Shown here one piece after another: positions 47,084 through 58,185 of a stretch of DNA of 64,000 nucleotides. The stretch is from NCBI GenBank assembly GCA_036971715.1, contig JAVHJL010000002.1, positions 280,501 to 344,500 on the forward strand, given 5' to 3'. The notes under the pieces were generated by a model, which did not search any database, was not told where the DNA came from, and worked only from the letters and a program-made list of their open reading frames with translations. How positions within the stretch are numbered: the first letter of the stretch is position 1; the number at the start of each line of letters is the position of its first letter. Origin of the DNA: Arthrobotrys musiformis. Lineage: Eukaryota > Ascomycota > Orbiliomycetes > Orbiliales > Orbiliaceae. The position numbers and the translations under genes were made by a program.

Positions 47084-50000
47084 TTAGTTGGGTAAAAACC
47101 ATGACACGCCCGGCTTTTCCTCCAGAGCGGAATCATCTGACATGTTAAATCCGTAGAGGTATAGCTGGTTATTGCTGATGAAATACTCCTCTCCGGACAG
47201 CATACCTGAGTAGTTGTATTTGAATAACCAACTAGTCCCAAAATATATACCGTGTACCCATGTTTTTGCTGTAAACTCTCTCGTCATTCGGAGAGCGCCA
47301 TCTGAGGACGGATCAATAGATGCTGCTTTGCCTGCCGGGAGGGGCACCTCGTAGGCGTTTATAGTTTTGTAAGCATCATCTCCAAGATCGGAAATGAAAA
47401 AACTGAACTCCGAATTCCTGTAGTACTCGGTCATGTCGCGGCCAGAGGCCCTTTGTGGGTTTAGCCTGTCGTACAGCCACTTGTAGGTTATACTAACTTG
47501 ATATGTAGTCCCTGGGCAAGTGAAGAAGTTCCAACCAATCCAAGCCCAACCTGTTCTGGTCCTATAAGCATCAGCCTGCACTCGAGCTATAATTGGGGCA
47601 TTGGGGTCAGGGAACTTGGCGGGCAGCTGGTCCCATAATAGGTAGCCACGGTAGGGTGGAGGTACGGCGTTATGTTCGGTTGCATTCCTGTTGCTGGTGA
47701 AATTGTTCAGCGGCTCTCGCCCTGACTCCCCAGCTTTGATCAATTGCCCGCCAACTACGCCGTTCGTCGGTCTATGGATCGGGCGGCAAACGGTCGTGGT
47801 CTTGGGGACAACCGTGGTTCGTGTTGTCGTTCCGGCCTAATCGACGCAGCGAATTACCTTTGTTATTAAACGCTCTCGAGATAGATATAAAGTAGTGAAA
47901 AGAAGAAAATACTTACCGTCGTAGTAGTAGTTGAAGATGTTCCGGTCTTCAACAATAGCTTTTGTATGCTCGTCGCAGTTGTAACCGTTGACACCGTTGC
48001 AGTAATATAGTTGGTATTCGTAGTTATGCTTGTGGAGGTGCTATCGATTGTGGTCGTGTATGAATAGCTTGTAACTGTTCCAAGAACATTGTACGATGTA
48101 CTAGCCGTGGTCGTGGCAGTTGAAGTATAAGTAGTTGAAGTCCCGTTTACCAGAGTAGTCGTATCAACCATATATGTAAGTGAGGTAGCCGAAACCCCAA
48201 AATTATTGCTGAGAATTTGGAAATACAGACTGCAGGCTGAGGCGACAATACTAGCGTCAAAGGGTTGAATATATGTCGGAGTCAAAGCTGCATCTTGGAC
48301 TCTTTGCACAAGGGTTACATCGCGCTCGGCCAAATCACGGCCTCTTCGAGTGTAAGTTGTCCAGATGCCAGATGTGACCGGCGGACTCTTTGTCGCATAA
48401 GCCAAGGTGTTGATAGTTGTTACACTAGTAGATTGGTATTGGATTGAAGTGATAACGCGGGTTGAAGTATATGATGTTGTATACGAAGCCGAGGAAGTCC
48501 AGCTCACACTCCTACTGGTGACGGTATAGTATATATTTAAGGGCGTTGTGGTCGTCGTCGTACTCCGGCGTGTCGTAGCTGTTGTGACTTGTTCAATAAC
48601 GACCGCGCTGTAGTCCACAACCGAAACCGTCTCAGTAGATGCAGTTGTTTCTGTTGATACCATTGTAACTTCGGTTTCGGTGACAGTACTTGTGAAGTAA
48701 AGTCCAAGTTCTGAAGAACAAAAGTCGTAATATCCTCCCTGTAGAAGGATATCCCTCACAGCATTAACCGCGTTAGTCTCGTAAATAACGACAGTAGTGG
48801 CGTTTGGCTCAATATAAGTTGATGTTGGAACCGCCTTTTGGGCGAGGACGGCGCCATTGTATAGCGCCTGCTGCTTTGATAAAGCGTCTAGTCGGTATAA
48901 CGCGGGGTTGATAGCCGTGCAACTATCTCTGACGGGGCAGCCTAAGTATGTGATTTCAAGATGGGCGTCTTCGTCGCAGGCCAGGAAAACCCAGTTCAAT
49001 AGGAGTAGACCGATATCTGGGTCTGTAATGAATGGCCCAATTGTAGCACCTGAAGGGTAAGTACCATCGGAACTTAGCTTGAGGAGGATACGGTTCCCAT
49101 AGCAGATAGCCCTCTCGTCGATTGAGTCCACGGTCCTGACGGAGGTATTCGCATAAACGGTAAAGTTGCCTCCGTAGAAAACCATTCTATCGTCTGAAGT
49201 TAGTTGGAATCCGTGGAAGTCGCTTCCATTCCTATTGCGCATAACAAGCTGGAGATCGTCATTGACGTAGATGGAACCTTCATCAAAGGCTGCCATGGCA
49301 AAAACGGGATATGGATCGGTGGCGCTGGTAAAGTCAGCCTCTGCAGCGGTGTCCGTCAAGGTACCCGATGGGAGATCTGGATCCGTGTCTAGCCCCGAAG
49401 TCGTGGTTCCACCCCCGGTCTGCGTACTCGTGGTGCTGATTGAGGATGAGGTAACCGATGCAGTACTACAGGTAAACACGCCGGTTATCTGGCTCTTTTG
49501 CTTGAGACCAGCAGAGTAATATTGCGAATATGATGCTGTTGGAACGCTGGATGCCGTTAGCTCCACGGCCCCACAGTCCCCGGGAACGTCGTCGCTAGAT
49601 GTATCATAGATGGAGACTTCGTTAGATACGCAATTGACCCAGCCGTAAGTAGAGTCATCTACATCGAGCTGCAGTAGGCCGCTACTGATAGAAAACTGCC
49701 CATAAGACTTCCCATCTGCAGCAATAGCACGAGGGAAAATAATGATACGCCCCCCAGCTTGACCGGCTCTGTGGTGGAGAGTGCTTTGGGAAAGACAAAA
49801 CCCAAGGCCGTAGGCGGTGCCATTGGTCGCTCGCCTAGCGATTGTATTCGAAAAGTCGGCGAAGATATTGACGTTGGACCCGTACGAAGTTAGCGTGCCG
49901 TCTGCATTTAAGATAAAGGCTGCGGTAAGCCCCGATGATGGGTCCGACAGTACAACATTCCCTGACGAGTCAATATCAAGATCTTCGGTATCAGAAGCAC

Positions 50001-50346
50001 TGAAGATATACAAGTTCCCCGGAGTTGGGACAGTTGATGACGACGACCGTGTGGTGGTTGTAGTCGTAGTGGTGAAGCTGTGACTTGTAGTCGAAGAGGA
50101 GGTTGTACTTGTAGACGCGGTTGAGTTCGAGGAGAAATTGAAGGGATCCCAAGTTGCTAAAAGGTCTGCGCAGAGCTGAAGTGAAGAAGAGCCTGTGGTA
50201 GTACTTCCGCACTGGTTCTCGATGGTCACAGTTGGAATGAAAGTTGAGGTTTCAATTTGAGTGATAGTTGATGTGGTCGTTACTACCGTGGAGCTCTGGG
50301 CTCGAGCGAGCGGCAAACTTAGTAAGAATAGCAGTTGGGCCGCCAT
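47084..50346 (-). CDS. Large secreted Thr-rich surface protein with duplicated domain
   Basis: Exon 1 47917-50346 and exon 2 47084-47836 (80-nt intron, donor GTAAGT, acceptor ATTAG, phase 0) give 1060 residues. The ATG at 50346 gives a signal peptide (MAAQLLFLLSLPLARAQ) directly followed by TVVTTTSTITQIET; a longer in-frame start at 50481 would bury it. Residues 111-260 (NLYIFSASDTEDL ... VPGDCGAVEL) and 347-478 (PVFAMAAFDEGSIYV ... GCPVRDSCTA) look like two diverged copies of one domain, each ending in a Gly-Asn-Phe/Val strand, a hydrophobic core and Cys-rich end. A Thr/Ser-rich stretch with TTST repeats follows, then a C-terminal globular region (about 830-1060) rich in Trp/Tyr, such as TGWAWIGWNFFTCPG. 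No GPI tail. Probably a wall glycoprotein; the C-terminal domain could bind sugars, but this is inference. Confidence 0.85.
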
Positions 50347-52105
50347 CTTGCAATGTTCGATTTTACGATTAAAAAATAAATACGACTGAAGAGAATCGAA
50401 TGCGCTGCCGTATTGTATCAAAGTCTGCGACCAGCAGACGCATACGGTTTGATTGCGGGGTTGGTGTTTGAAGGGAAGCACTTCAAAAGTTTTTTAATAA
50501 TAAATCGAAGAACATAAAAAAAAAAAAATTAAACTAATGAGGCGTTTGAAAAACATTATAATTTTTTTTTTTTTTTTTTGTTTTTTTGGACGATCTTCAA
50601 AATTTGAGCAGCTGAAACCAAAAAAGGATGGTGAAAGATCTTAAGAGCGCAGTATACGGGCGGCCATCTGGTATCGATCTTGAGGATCTACGTATACGGG
50701 CGCAATGCGCGATATTCGTCGCCACGTGCGCTAGCTTGATCGATCGCCAGCTGACGATGGAAATTTACCAACTTGATGAATGTACATGTTTGTACTCGAG
50801 GCTGGGGGCCTTCGAACCGAATACTCGGAGGCGCTAGCCGAAAAATTCAGATTTCAATATTTTGATAGATAAGCCCTCTTCGTTTTGATTTTCACAATAC
50901 GCAGAGAGGATGGTACTGTACACCGGTACCGGCCGCTGCGGGATCCACAAAAAGTATTGATATATTGTCGTTCATGTGTTGACAGTGTGGTATTACGGGT
51001 CTTGGCATAGCCAAACTAGCCTCGAATCCAGGCGCTGGTAGATCTATATAGAGGCAAAGCCAAACGCTGTACAGCGCAGTTAAATTCATTTGTATTGCAT
51101 GTGCGCACGTGCCCAGGCCAGATCTGAGCTAACGTTACTAGTATACTAGAGAATCGAATGAACATAGCCGTAGAGTACGAGATGCAAGCTCTACATATAA
51201 GTAGCTAGCCAGTAGCCCAAACAAAGTGAGATATCTCTTTGTGACGTCTGGGAGAGAGATCATAGTAGCCCAAATTTAAACTGCTTTGTGAACTCGATCA
51301 AAGCCGAGGCCCTAAACTCACGGGATTCGAGAAAGCATACCACGTCTAGTTTCGATTCATCAGATTAATTAGTAATATATCATAGTCATGGTCGATGCTG
51401 TTGCGTGAACCGGATATTGAAGGATATGACGGTGCCCACACGAGTACAGATACTAAAAAGAGCTATATTATACCCTTAGTACCTTGTAGCTACTAGCCCC
51501 ATGGCTGTAGCCTAGCAGTGGCATCTCGTTAACAACTGAGCTCACATGTACATGTATGTATGTATATAGCAACAAGCTGGACGGTTTGCTCTGTGGTTGG
51601 TTAGAGGGTCAGTTCGTGCGGCAGTTAGCTCATAATTACATTAGTCAAAGCCTTTCTAGCTGTAGTGCATGCTCAGCTGACGGGCAAGATGCGCATCTAG
51701 ACCTATTCGGATATCCCTGAACAGGCTCACAATGATATATACAAAATGGATTCCAGTTTAAATTTTAATCTATTGGATATTACCGGTTAGCCTCGAGACC
51801 AGGCGTCAATTAGCACTGCACTGCAGGTAACGCTAAAACTTTATATAAAATGGGCAAATTCGTACAAACAGAGACACTATGGGAAATTAATATGGCTCCA
51901 AATACTTGGCTTGATTCTAACCCTAATTAACTTTAGCTCTATATATATATCATTGCAACATTGGAGGGCGCGGAGCTACCGCCATCTAATACGTATAATG
52001 GCAGGATGAGTGCATATACCTATATAGAAAAGCGATATATATATTTACTGAATCAATCCCTTCTATATATTTGAACCTCCTCTTACTCAGACTCCATCTG
52101 TATTT
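50347..52105. other. Divergent intergenic region, AT-rich
   Basis: About 1.75 kb between two divergent secreted-protein genes. Poly-T tracts lie at about 50562-50587. A TATA-like element for the downstream gene is at 52063. No gene seen. Confidence 0.55.
52063..52070 (+). promoter_or_regulatory. TATA-like element
   Basis: CTATATAT lies about 45-50 bp before the two possible ATGs (52106, 52115) of the next gene, with a pyrimidine-rich leader in between. The short distance would imply a very short 5' UTR. Confidence 0.35.
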
Positions 52106-53146
52106 TTGGACACAATGCAGTCATTGATCCGGCCTCTCCCATTCCTCGCTGCTGCGAACGCTCTTGTTCCAGTCCCAAGATCAGGCGTCTCCCCTTGGAG
52201 CTCCACCGCCGACCTCTTTGTCTACAATCAATGGGGGGATGGTCTGGATGTCACTGTTAAGAAATGGGGCAGCTCAAACACCTTTGGCCTTCTCGCCCAC
52301 AGCGATAACGAGGCCTCGCCTCACTCTGTCAGCGGTGGCCACGGCCCCTTCAACCTCAAGTTGAAGCCGAACACTGGATCCACTAGTTATAAGGCCGACA
52401 TTAAACTCGGGTCTCCAGGGCATACCGGTTACAAATTGAGCCCCTCCAACCCACCAGGAAATCAAATTGGCATTATTATCCCCCCAGTGGAGAAATCTCC
52501 CGGTTACAGCTGGGAAGTCTGCGCTTTCGGTGGCTCAGGTGCTGATACCGCCTGGGCCCAGTCCAAGGTCTCTGAGGGTGTTTCAGGAATCGTGAATTGG
52601 ATGAAAACGAAGAATTGGACTGCCATAAACGGAGACGACGACGTGACCTTCACCTACACCGAGTTAGAGATCAATACGACGGTCAAATATTTCAACTTTT
52701 ACAACGACGTTATCGATATCATCGTAAACTCCGATATCAAATGGGGCCTTGATCTGACAAAGAATGGAGTCAACGGAGTCGGCAGCTACACGGCAAAGGA
52801 TTACACCATGTGGCTTTCCGGCCCCGCCAATCGCACTACTCTCGAATTCATCCCTACGGATTTCCAGGCCTCCGTCGGATTGGTCACCCTCGAGGGCGAC
52901 GTCGAGAACAGTGTCGAGGTTTTGGAGCCATCTTGGATTCAGCACTGCAAGGCCGGCACCCCACAAAGGTTCTGCGCTATCCGCAATACCTCCGAGAACC
53001 CGGATAGTCTCGGCACCGCCGAACACAACCTCGCATTCGGTTCCTGGGTTTACACCAATTTCGTAGCTCCCAGTCTTCGCAAGAGAGATACAGAAGCCGT
53101 AACCAATCTACAATTTGGAAACTCGGTTTTCTCTAGCAGCGCTTAG
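52106..53146 (+). CDS. Secreted protein of unknown function
   Basis: A single exon of 346 residues (343 if the second ATG at 52115 is used). A short hydrophobic start (SLIRPLPFLAAANAL) looks like a signal peptide. The mature part begins near VPVPRSG and is rich in Gly, Ser, Asn and aromatic residues (DLFVYNQWGDGLDVTVKKWGS; GPFNLKLKPN), suggesting a beta-rich fold. Sequons occur at KNWTA, INTTV, NRTTL and RNTSE. Cysteines are few (VCAFGG, HCKA, FCAIRN). A dibasic LRKRD site near the C-terminus could be cut by Kex2 to free the last ~25 residues. Codon use is C-rich at third positions compared with its AT-rich flanks, as expected of a well-expressed gene. I do not recognise the family. Confidence 0.75.
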   Translation: MDTMQSLIRPLPFLAAANALVPVPRSGVSPWSSTADLFVYNQWGDGLDVTVKKWGSSNTFGLLAHSDNEASPHSVSGGHGPFNLKLKPNTGSTSYKADIKLGSPGHTGYKLSPSNPPGNQIGIIIPPVEKSPGYSWEVCAFGGSGADTAWAQSKVSEGVSGIVNWMKTKNWTAINGDDDVTFTYTELEINTTVKYFNFYNDVIDIIVNSDIKWGLDLTKNGVNGVGSYTAKDYTMWLSGPANRTTLEFIPTDFQASVGLVTLEGDVENSVEVLEPSWIQHCKAGTPQRFCAIRNTSENPDSLGTAEHNLAFGSWVYTNFVAPSLRKRDTEAVTNLQFGNSVFSSSA

Positions 53147-53679
53147 GGGGGTTGCAAATCCTGCCACAAGTGCGAGCCTGTGGGAATACCATTCGGTCTC
53201 CAGTCTCGGATCACTACAGTTGGAGTAGTAATTTAAGGGGTGGATCAGTTTATCTGGAGAGAACACAAATATTCAATAAATAGTTGTACTTAATACTAAG
53301 TATATAACCCAGAAAGAAAAAAAATAATACAATAATCGTTATTACTAGTCAAAAAAAGGGACCTTGTGGGTAGACCGTACATCACGTAAGCAGCTGGCTA
53401 GTCGGCAGCAATAGAAGTACTATACGATATATAAGCATAAAATATCCGTGAATTCGTGAACCGTAGAGCGGTGAACTACAACCATTGAATCCACATTCTA
53501 CCGACATATCTATAAACATATATTCATATATAATTATGTTGAATAAGTAAATTATATAAACACAGTAGTAGAAAACATAACCGGTACAATATTATTATAG
53601 CACTATGTACAGCACCTTCTAGAGTTACCAGTTTTCTTTTGTGGCTCTGAAAAGTCTTAACGCAGTCCCTTACCTAGCC
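53147..53679. other. Convergent intergenic region
   Basis: About 530 bp, AT-rich, between the stops of two convergent secreted-protein genes. It suits two 3' UTRs; nothing else is seen. Confidence 0.6.
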
Positions 53680-54957
53680 CTATTGGCTGCCAAACCCCAT
53701 CAATCCGCGGAAATCACCAGGGCCGACAGTCCACCGGCTCCCAGGGTCATCGAAGTGATCAATTCCATCTAGTTGATATGGATCATCGGGTCCCCAGAGC
53801 GCGTATGGCTCTTTTGGCGCAGGGCCATTGCCCCCCATTCGGCGTGACGTATCTATTTGCATGTTCGGGATGCCTCGGAAGTTTGGATTCCTGTATCCCC
53901 AGGAATACTCGGGGAACTGGTCTTTAATGAAATTCGGTATCCGGTCCCATGCTGCTTGATAATCGCCTTGCGTTAGACTCACATCCGTCGGTTTTGGATT
54001 ACGGAGTGAAGCATTACAAAAGCATCCTATATATGGGCTGTAAATCAGTGTCTCGTTTGACTTCTCGTAGTTTTTTGCCTGCATTCGTTCTTCCTTTTAA
54101 ATTTTGTCTTCTCATTTTAAGGTTCCTTCCTTCTTAATCCTTTCCTGCCCTTTGCTCTCCCTCCCTTGATTCTCCTGCATGTAGGAGAACTTATACGTAC
54201 CGTAAACGTCGATGCATACGTCAACTTTGTGCTGTGTATCGCAGCGTACTGACGCACCTGACTGGGTTGATGTTGAGCTGTATTGTTGGGTATTTATAAC
54301 GAGGTCCCCGCTCTCGGAATCGCAGGAGCAGCGACGACAGCGTTGTTGCTCGCGTTGAACAGCACCCATGTAACTGCTTTCGAGCCGGTCCGGTCTGAAG
54401 ATGACGTCGCTAAAGTCCACTACCGTTACTCCAGGGATCATGAGAGACCATGTAAGACCATGTGTGTTATCTGGATCATTGAAAAGTGTTCGGAGGCGCG
54501 CTAAAATCTGCGCTGAATCCGAACATTGAACAAACATTCTCCCCGCCGTGTAGAAAAACGACGGGCCCACTCCACCGGCTCGGTCGACGGGATTGGTTTT
54601 CGTCGGGGCGGTGTTCCCGTTGGTTGCATTGTTTTCCTTGGGATGCGTCACACTGATATTTCCTGGGAGGTCAATTGGCTTTTTTACGGCTCCATCTTGA
54701 ATTCTATCCCCGGGGGACAGTGGAACGGCACTCTTTTGTGGAGAGACACTTTCAGTAGCACCGGCGAAGGATGTGTTTGTATTATTGGAATGATTGGGGG
54801 TGATATCCCCTTTCCCTCCTATTCCGGATCCATCTTCCCTTATTTTTAAATTAGACTTCCTGGTGTCCGAGGCTATCGGGGAGGTGACCGCTAAACTAGC
54901 AACAAGAATTAGGAAGGCTAGATAGGTGACCGTCTTGGGCGAAGCGAATTTAGGCAT
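53680..54957 (-). CDS. Cys-containing secreted protein of unknown function
   Basis: The ATG at 54957 opens a signal peptide (VTYLAFLILVASLAVTSPIA). A low-complexity Asn/Thr/Pro/Lys region follows with several sequons (NNTNTS, GNIS, NNAT), then a globular part with RMFVQCSDSAQILARLRTL, TWSLMIPGVTVVDFSDV, RCRRCSCDSESGD and KVDVCIDVYG. A second exon at about 53680-54080 supplies YEKSNETLIYSPYIGCFCNAS and a Pro/Gly/Asp-rich C-terminus (DDPYQLDGIDHFDD). The join is unresolved: donor GTACGT at 54200 needs the acceptor in GGAAG near 54090 to keep frame, while donor GTATGC some 20 nt upstream pairs with TGCAG near 54079. Without splicing the frame ends at 54112. The family is not recognised. Confidence 0.65.
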
Positions 54958-57117
54958 CTTAGTAGCCAGCGCATATGCGCGTCTCCGCCTGTACGAGATT
55001 TGGGGGCCGGTGCGGGAAACAGGTATATAATTCGCACTTCAAAGCTTAGCAAGTAGATTTACCTTTCTCCGACTCGCCGGATATTGTATTGAGTTAGATC
55101 CGTCGGCACGCACAAATAAATATAATTGTAAAGCTTTATAAATTTCCAACTATTTATATAGCCATACACTCAAAGGTCGTTTACGCGGGTGGTACCGTGT
55201 ATTTAATATTCTTTTGGAATCCGGAGCTCGGAAGACTAGGTGATCGAACGCAACAATCCACCCGAAATTGTCTTCTGCGGCGAGCGAAGCCCCTAGTTTT
55301 AACGAACTTCCCTTTGCTGCGACCCCAAATAATTCCTGTGAGCTTGTTAGTTGCTATGCATTTGTACAACTCTGCCACCAAATCAATTGATCAATCAGTT
55401 TCATACACAACCATGTGCTGTCACGAAAGGAATATTTAAATGCAATATAGTCCAGAGGCTACGTGAACCCAGCACTAGGATTCAAGATTTATCACAGCCC
55501 GTTGGCGATTTTCCTGTATAGCACATATCCAAAACGCACAAGACAAATTATTCCTGGGTTTTCAATATTTACGTATACTCCAACATTTGGCATTTATCCT
55601 GCCGCGAACCTTCGAACGAGGGTATATACTGATACCAATCAATTAATCAATTAGTTGCAATCCGACGTCCAGCTTTTGCAAAACTGGGGCCAGCCCACGG
55701 TGCAACCCTAAGTGGTGGGTATGAACAATCCAACCCGCCAGCTAGCTAGCTGCAAGATGAGACGGCACAGAGTCCAATACGGCAAAACTCGATCAAACAG
55801 TAATCTGAAACACCATGAAGCTGTGAATATGGCATATAACGGTTTAGTATACTAGAGTGACAAGTCGGGATCAAATCGAATTGTTGGAATTAAAGATACC
55901 CACAGCCATCCCATGGATCCACCTGATAGTTGTCCTAGATGTTGAGGGACGTGCGTTGGGGTTGTGGTATTCTTACTTCCCTAGCCTTCGGAGTTTAGTA
56001 ACGTTTGAACCTTTGGGACGGCTTTATGAGCGAAGTCCGAGTTAAAGTCGGCCATAATCCTTCTCCCACCACATAGCAGCACATGCGACTTTTCAAATAA
56101 ATCGGTATGGACAAAGAGTAAATGAATGGCCCCGCTATGTTGTAAAAAGTAGCTATAGTGAACCAAATAGCCTTATTTTGCCAGGCAAATGAACCGGAGC
56201 AGGACAAATTTTTGATTGCATTTTGGCGACACTGAAAAACAATGCTGTGTATAAACTGTCTTCACGCGGAGAGCTTCCTATAGAATTCAATTTCGGCATA
56301 GAAAGCCATTCACCACGGCTTACTGATGCGCGCAGAATATCAATATACAAAATGAGGATTCATGGATTCTAGAAACCAAATAACCCATGCACGAGGCTGT
56401 GGGAACCCGCCAACCAGATCAGACCCAAATCCGGTCGTATCCTCCTTCGCGAACACCGACTCAAAACATAACCCACGCTAAAAGGCACCGCCCGTCGGAC
56501 AACATTTCGACCGGCCCGCCTACCACCCAATCGAATCCCACGGCCGTCCCCCAAATGCAGGGCTTCGTCATCCAGCACAGCGAGGGCACCTCTCGCGGCG
56601 TTTTTCCCACCCCATGTATTATATTATAACGGCCATGTGGAAACACATGTTCTCCCGCCAGCAAGATTGTTTCATGCATGTGTGCGAAGAAGGTTTGTAT
56701 TTCGGATTAGTCGACGGAGCCTAGCGAAACCCCCAATGGAAAGATCTAAAGGAAAGGCAGCGTCGGCATAACGTAAGCCGCATTTTTGTCGGTTCTATCG
56801 CGTGGTTGGATTACGTATACCCTCTTCATTTTTTTGAAAAGAGAATACGACTTTAAGAAGTTTAGAGCCTGCTGGATATTTACACTTGTTGAAAAAGATA
56901 AATAAGACCTCGAAGAACCCCAGCTTCTGGTCATTCCGGTGGCCACAAAATACCACACACCAACACACTTCTTTCTCCAAGTCGATCTTCTCCATATCAT
57001 ATTCCAAACTATCATAAATTATATATAAACCAAAGAATATAATTTAACATCGAGAACCAAACACCAGTCTTGATTCAAAATAAAACAAAGTAAATCAATA
57101 TAAAATAAAGAAAGAAT
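54958..57117. other. Intergenic region
   Basis: About 2.2 kb between divergent genes. A C-rich island at about 56387-56629 contains an open frame on each strand but no family motif and no start context that convinces me. Nothing else recognised. Confidence 0.45.
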
Positions 57118-57864
57118 ATGTGCAGACACCACCGCAACCAACGTCACATCCTCGCCGCCGCAATTGTAACCACCCTCCAAGAATACCAACAATCGAAATC
57201 CCGCGACCCCCCTTCCTCGCGATCCTTCCAAGAACCAATGACCCGCGGAATAGCCTACCTCCCACCAAACTACTCCTCCTCGGAGGGCGTCGATCCAAAC
57301 CCACCTTCGTACGAAGAAGTACCTTCGAGTACCACAAACATAATCGATGAGAAGCAAAGATTATACCGTTTATCCACCGAGGAGCAAGTCCCCCCGCACG
57401 CTATGGGCGAATACAACCGTAACACCGGATTATCCGACGAACGGGGTATCCCAGCGCCACCACTGATCACACTCTCCCCGGCCACCACGACCACCACGAA
57501 TACAACCACGCACACATCAGCAGCAGCGCACCCGGAATCCCTAACCCACTTGTTGAACTCCATAACCCTCTACTTCGACACCCAGATAAAACTACACTCG
57601 TCAAATCCCTCCCTCGTCAGGAAGTTGGAATACAAAAAGGCCAAGAAGCTATTAAAGGCCGAGAAGAAATACCAAGACCATTTTGCCAAGGGCAAAGATG
57701 GGAAATACGAGAGTAAGATGGAGAAGAGGGCGGAGAAGATGGAGAAGTGGGCTGATGTTGTGGTGAAGAGGAGCGTGGGGCGGCATGAGAAGTTTGTTAG
57801 GAGGCATGGGGGTTGTTGCGGGGATGCTACCCTGCAGGCGCAGGCGCAGGCTGTTGGGCATTAG
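57118..57864 (+). CDS. Hypothetical intracellular protein with PPxY motif and basic coiled-coil-like tail
   Basis: A single exon of 248 residues preceded by a C/A-rich leader. There is no signal peptide or membrane segment. Residues 60-72 contain PNPPSYEEVP, a PPxY motif of the type bound by WW domains of Rsp5/NEDD4 ubiquitin ligases. A Thr-rich linker follows. Residues about 135-235 are helical and highly charged (LVRKLEYKKAKKLLKAEKKYQDHFAKG, KMEKRAEKMEKWADVVVKR), and the C-terminus has GGCCGD and QAQAQA. The base composition is strongly C-rich in the first half and G-rich in the second. The combination suggests an adaptor or trafficking-related protein, but this is inference; I do not recognise a named family. 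Confidence 0.7.
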   Translation: MCRHHRNQRHILAAAIVTTLQEYQQSKSRDPPSSRSFQEPMTRGIAYLPPNYSSSEGVDPNPPSYEEVPSSTTNIIDEKQRLYRLSTEEQVPPHAMGEYNRNTGLSDERGIPAPPLITLSPATTTTTNTTTHTSAAAHPESLTHLLNSITLYFDTQIKLHSSNPSLVRKLEYKKAKKLLKAEKKYQDHFAKGKDGKYESKMEKRAEKMEKWADVVVKRSVGRHEKFVRRHGGCCGDATLQAQAQAVGH

Positions 57865-58185
57865 TTTTTTTCTCCCACAGGTATCTATTCGCATATATCT
57901 CTGCTTTTATCGATCACATATATATTTTTTAGAGTTATGGATTTGGAGGTTCGGGCATTGGGGTTTCTCGGAGTTTTTCTTTGCGCGCGGCGAACAGACG
58001 GATATTTCCTTTTCAAGCGGTTTGATTATGTATAATGAATAATTTGTTACGTCTCTTTTTGTATATAGACTTTCTCACATCACTACATTTACGAAGGCTT
58101 CAATGGTTTCAAAAGAAATGAATTATATATTACTCCAACCCAACTCCCATAACTATACATTATCCCCTTATAATAGAAAAGCAAT
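57865..58185. other. Convergent intergenic region
   Basis: About 320 bp, T- and A-rich, between the stops of two convergent genes. It suits overlapping or adjacent 3' UTRs. Confidence 0.6.

Noticed and set aside
56387..56629. C-rich open frames on both strands
   Set aside because: Composition is unlike the flanks, but there is no domain, start context or intron signal; base bias alone keeps frames open.
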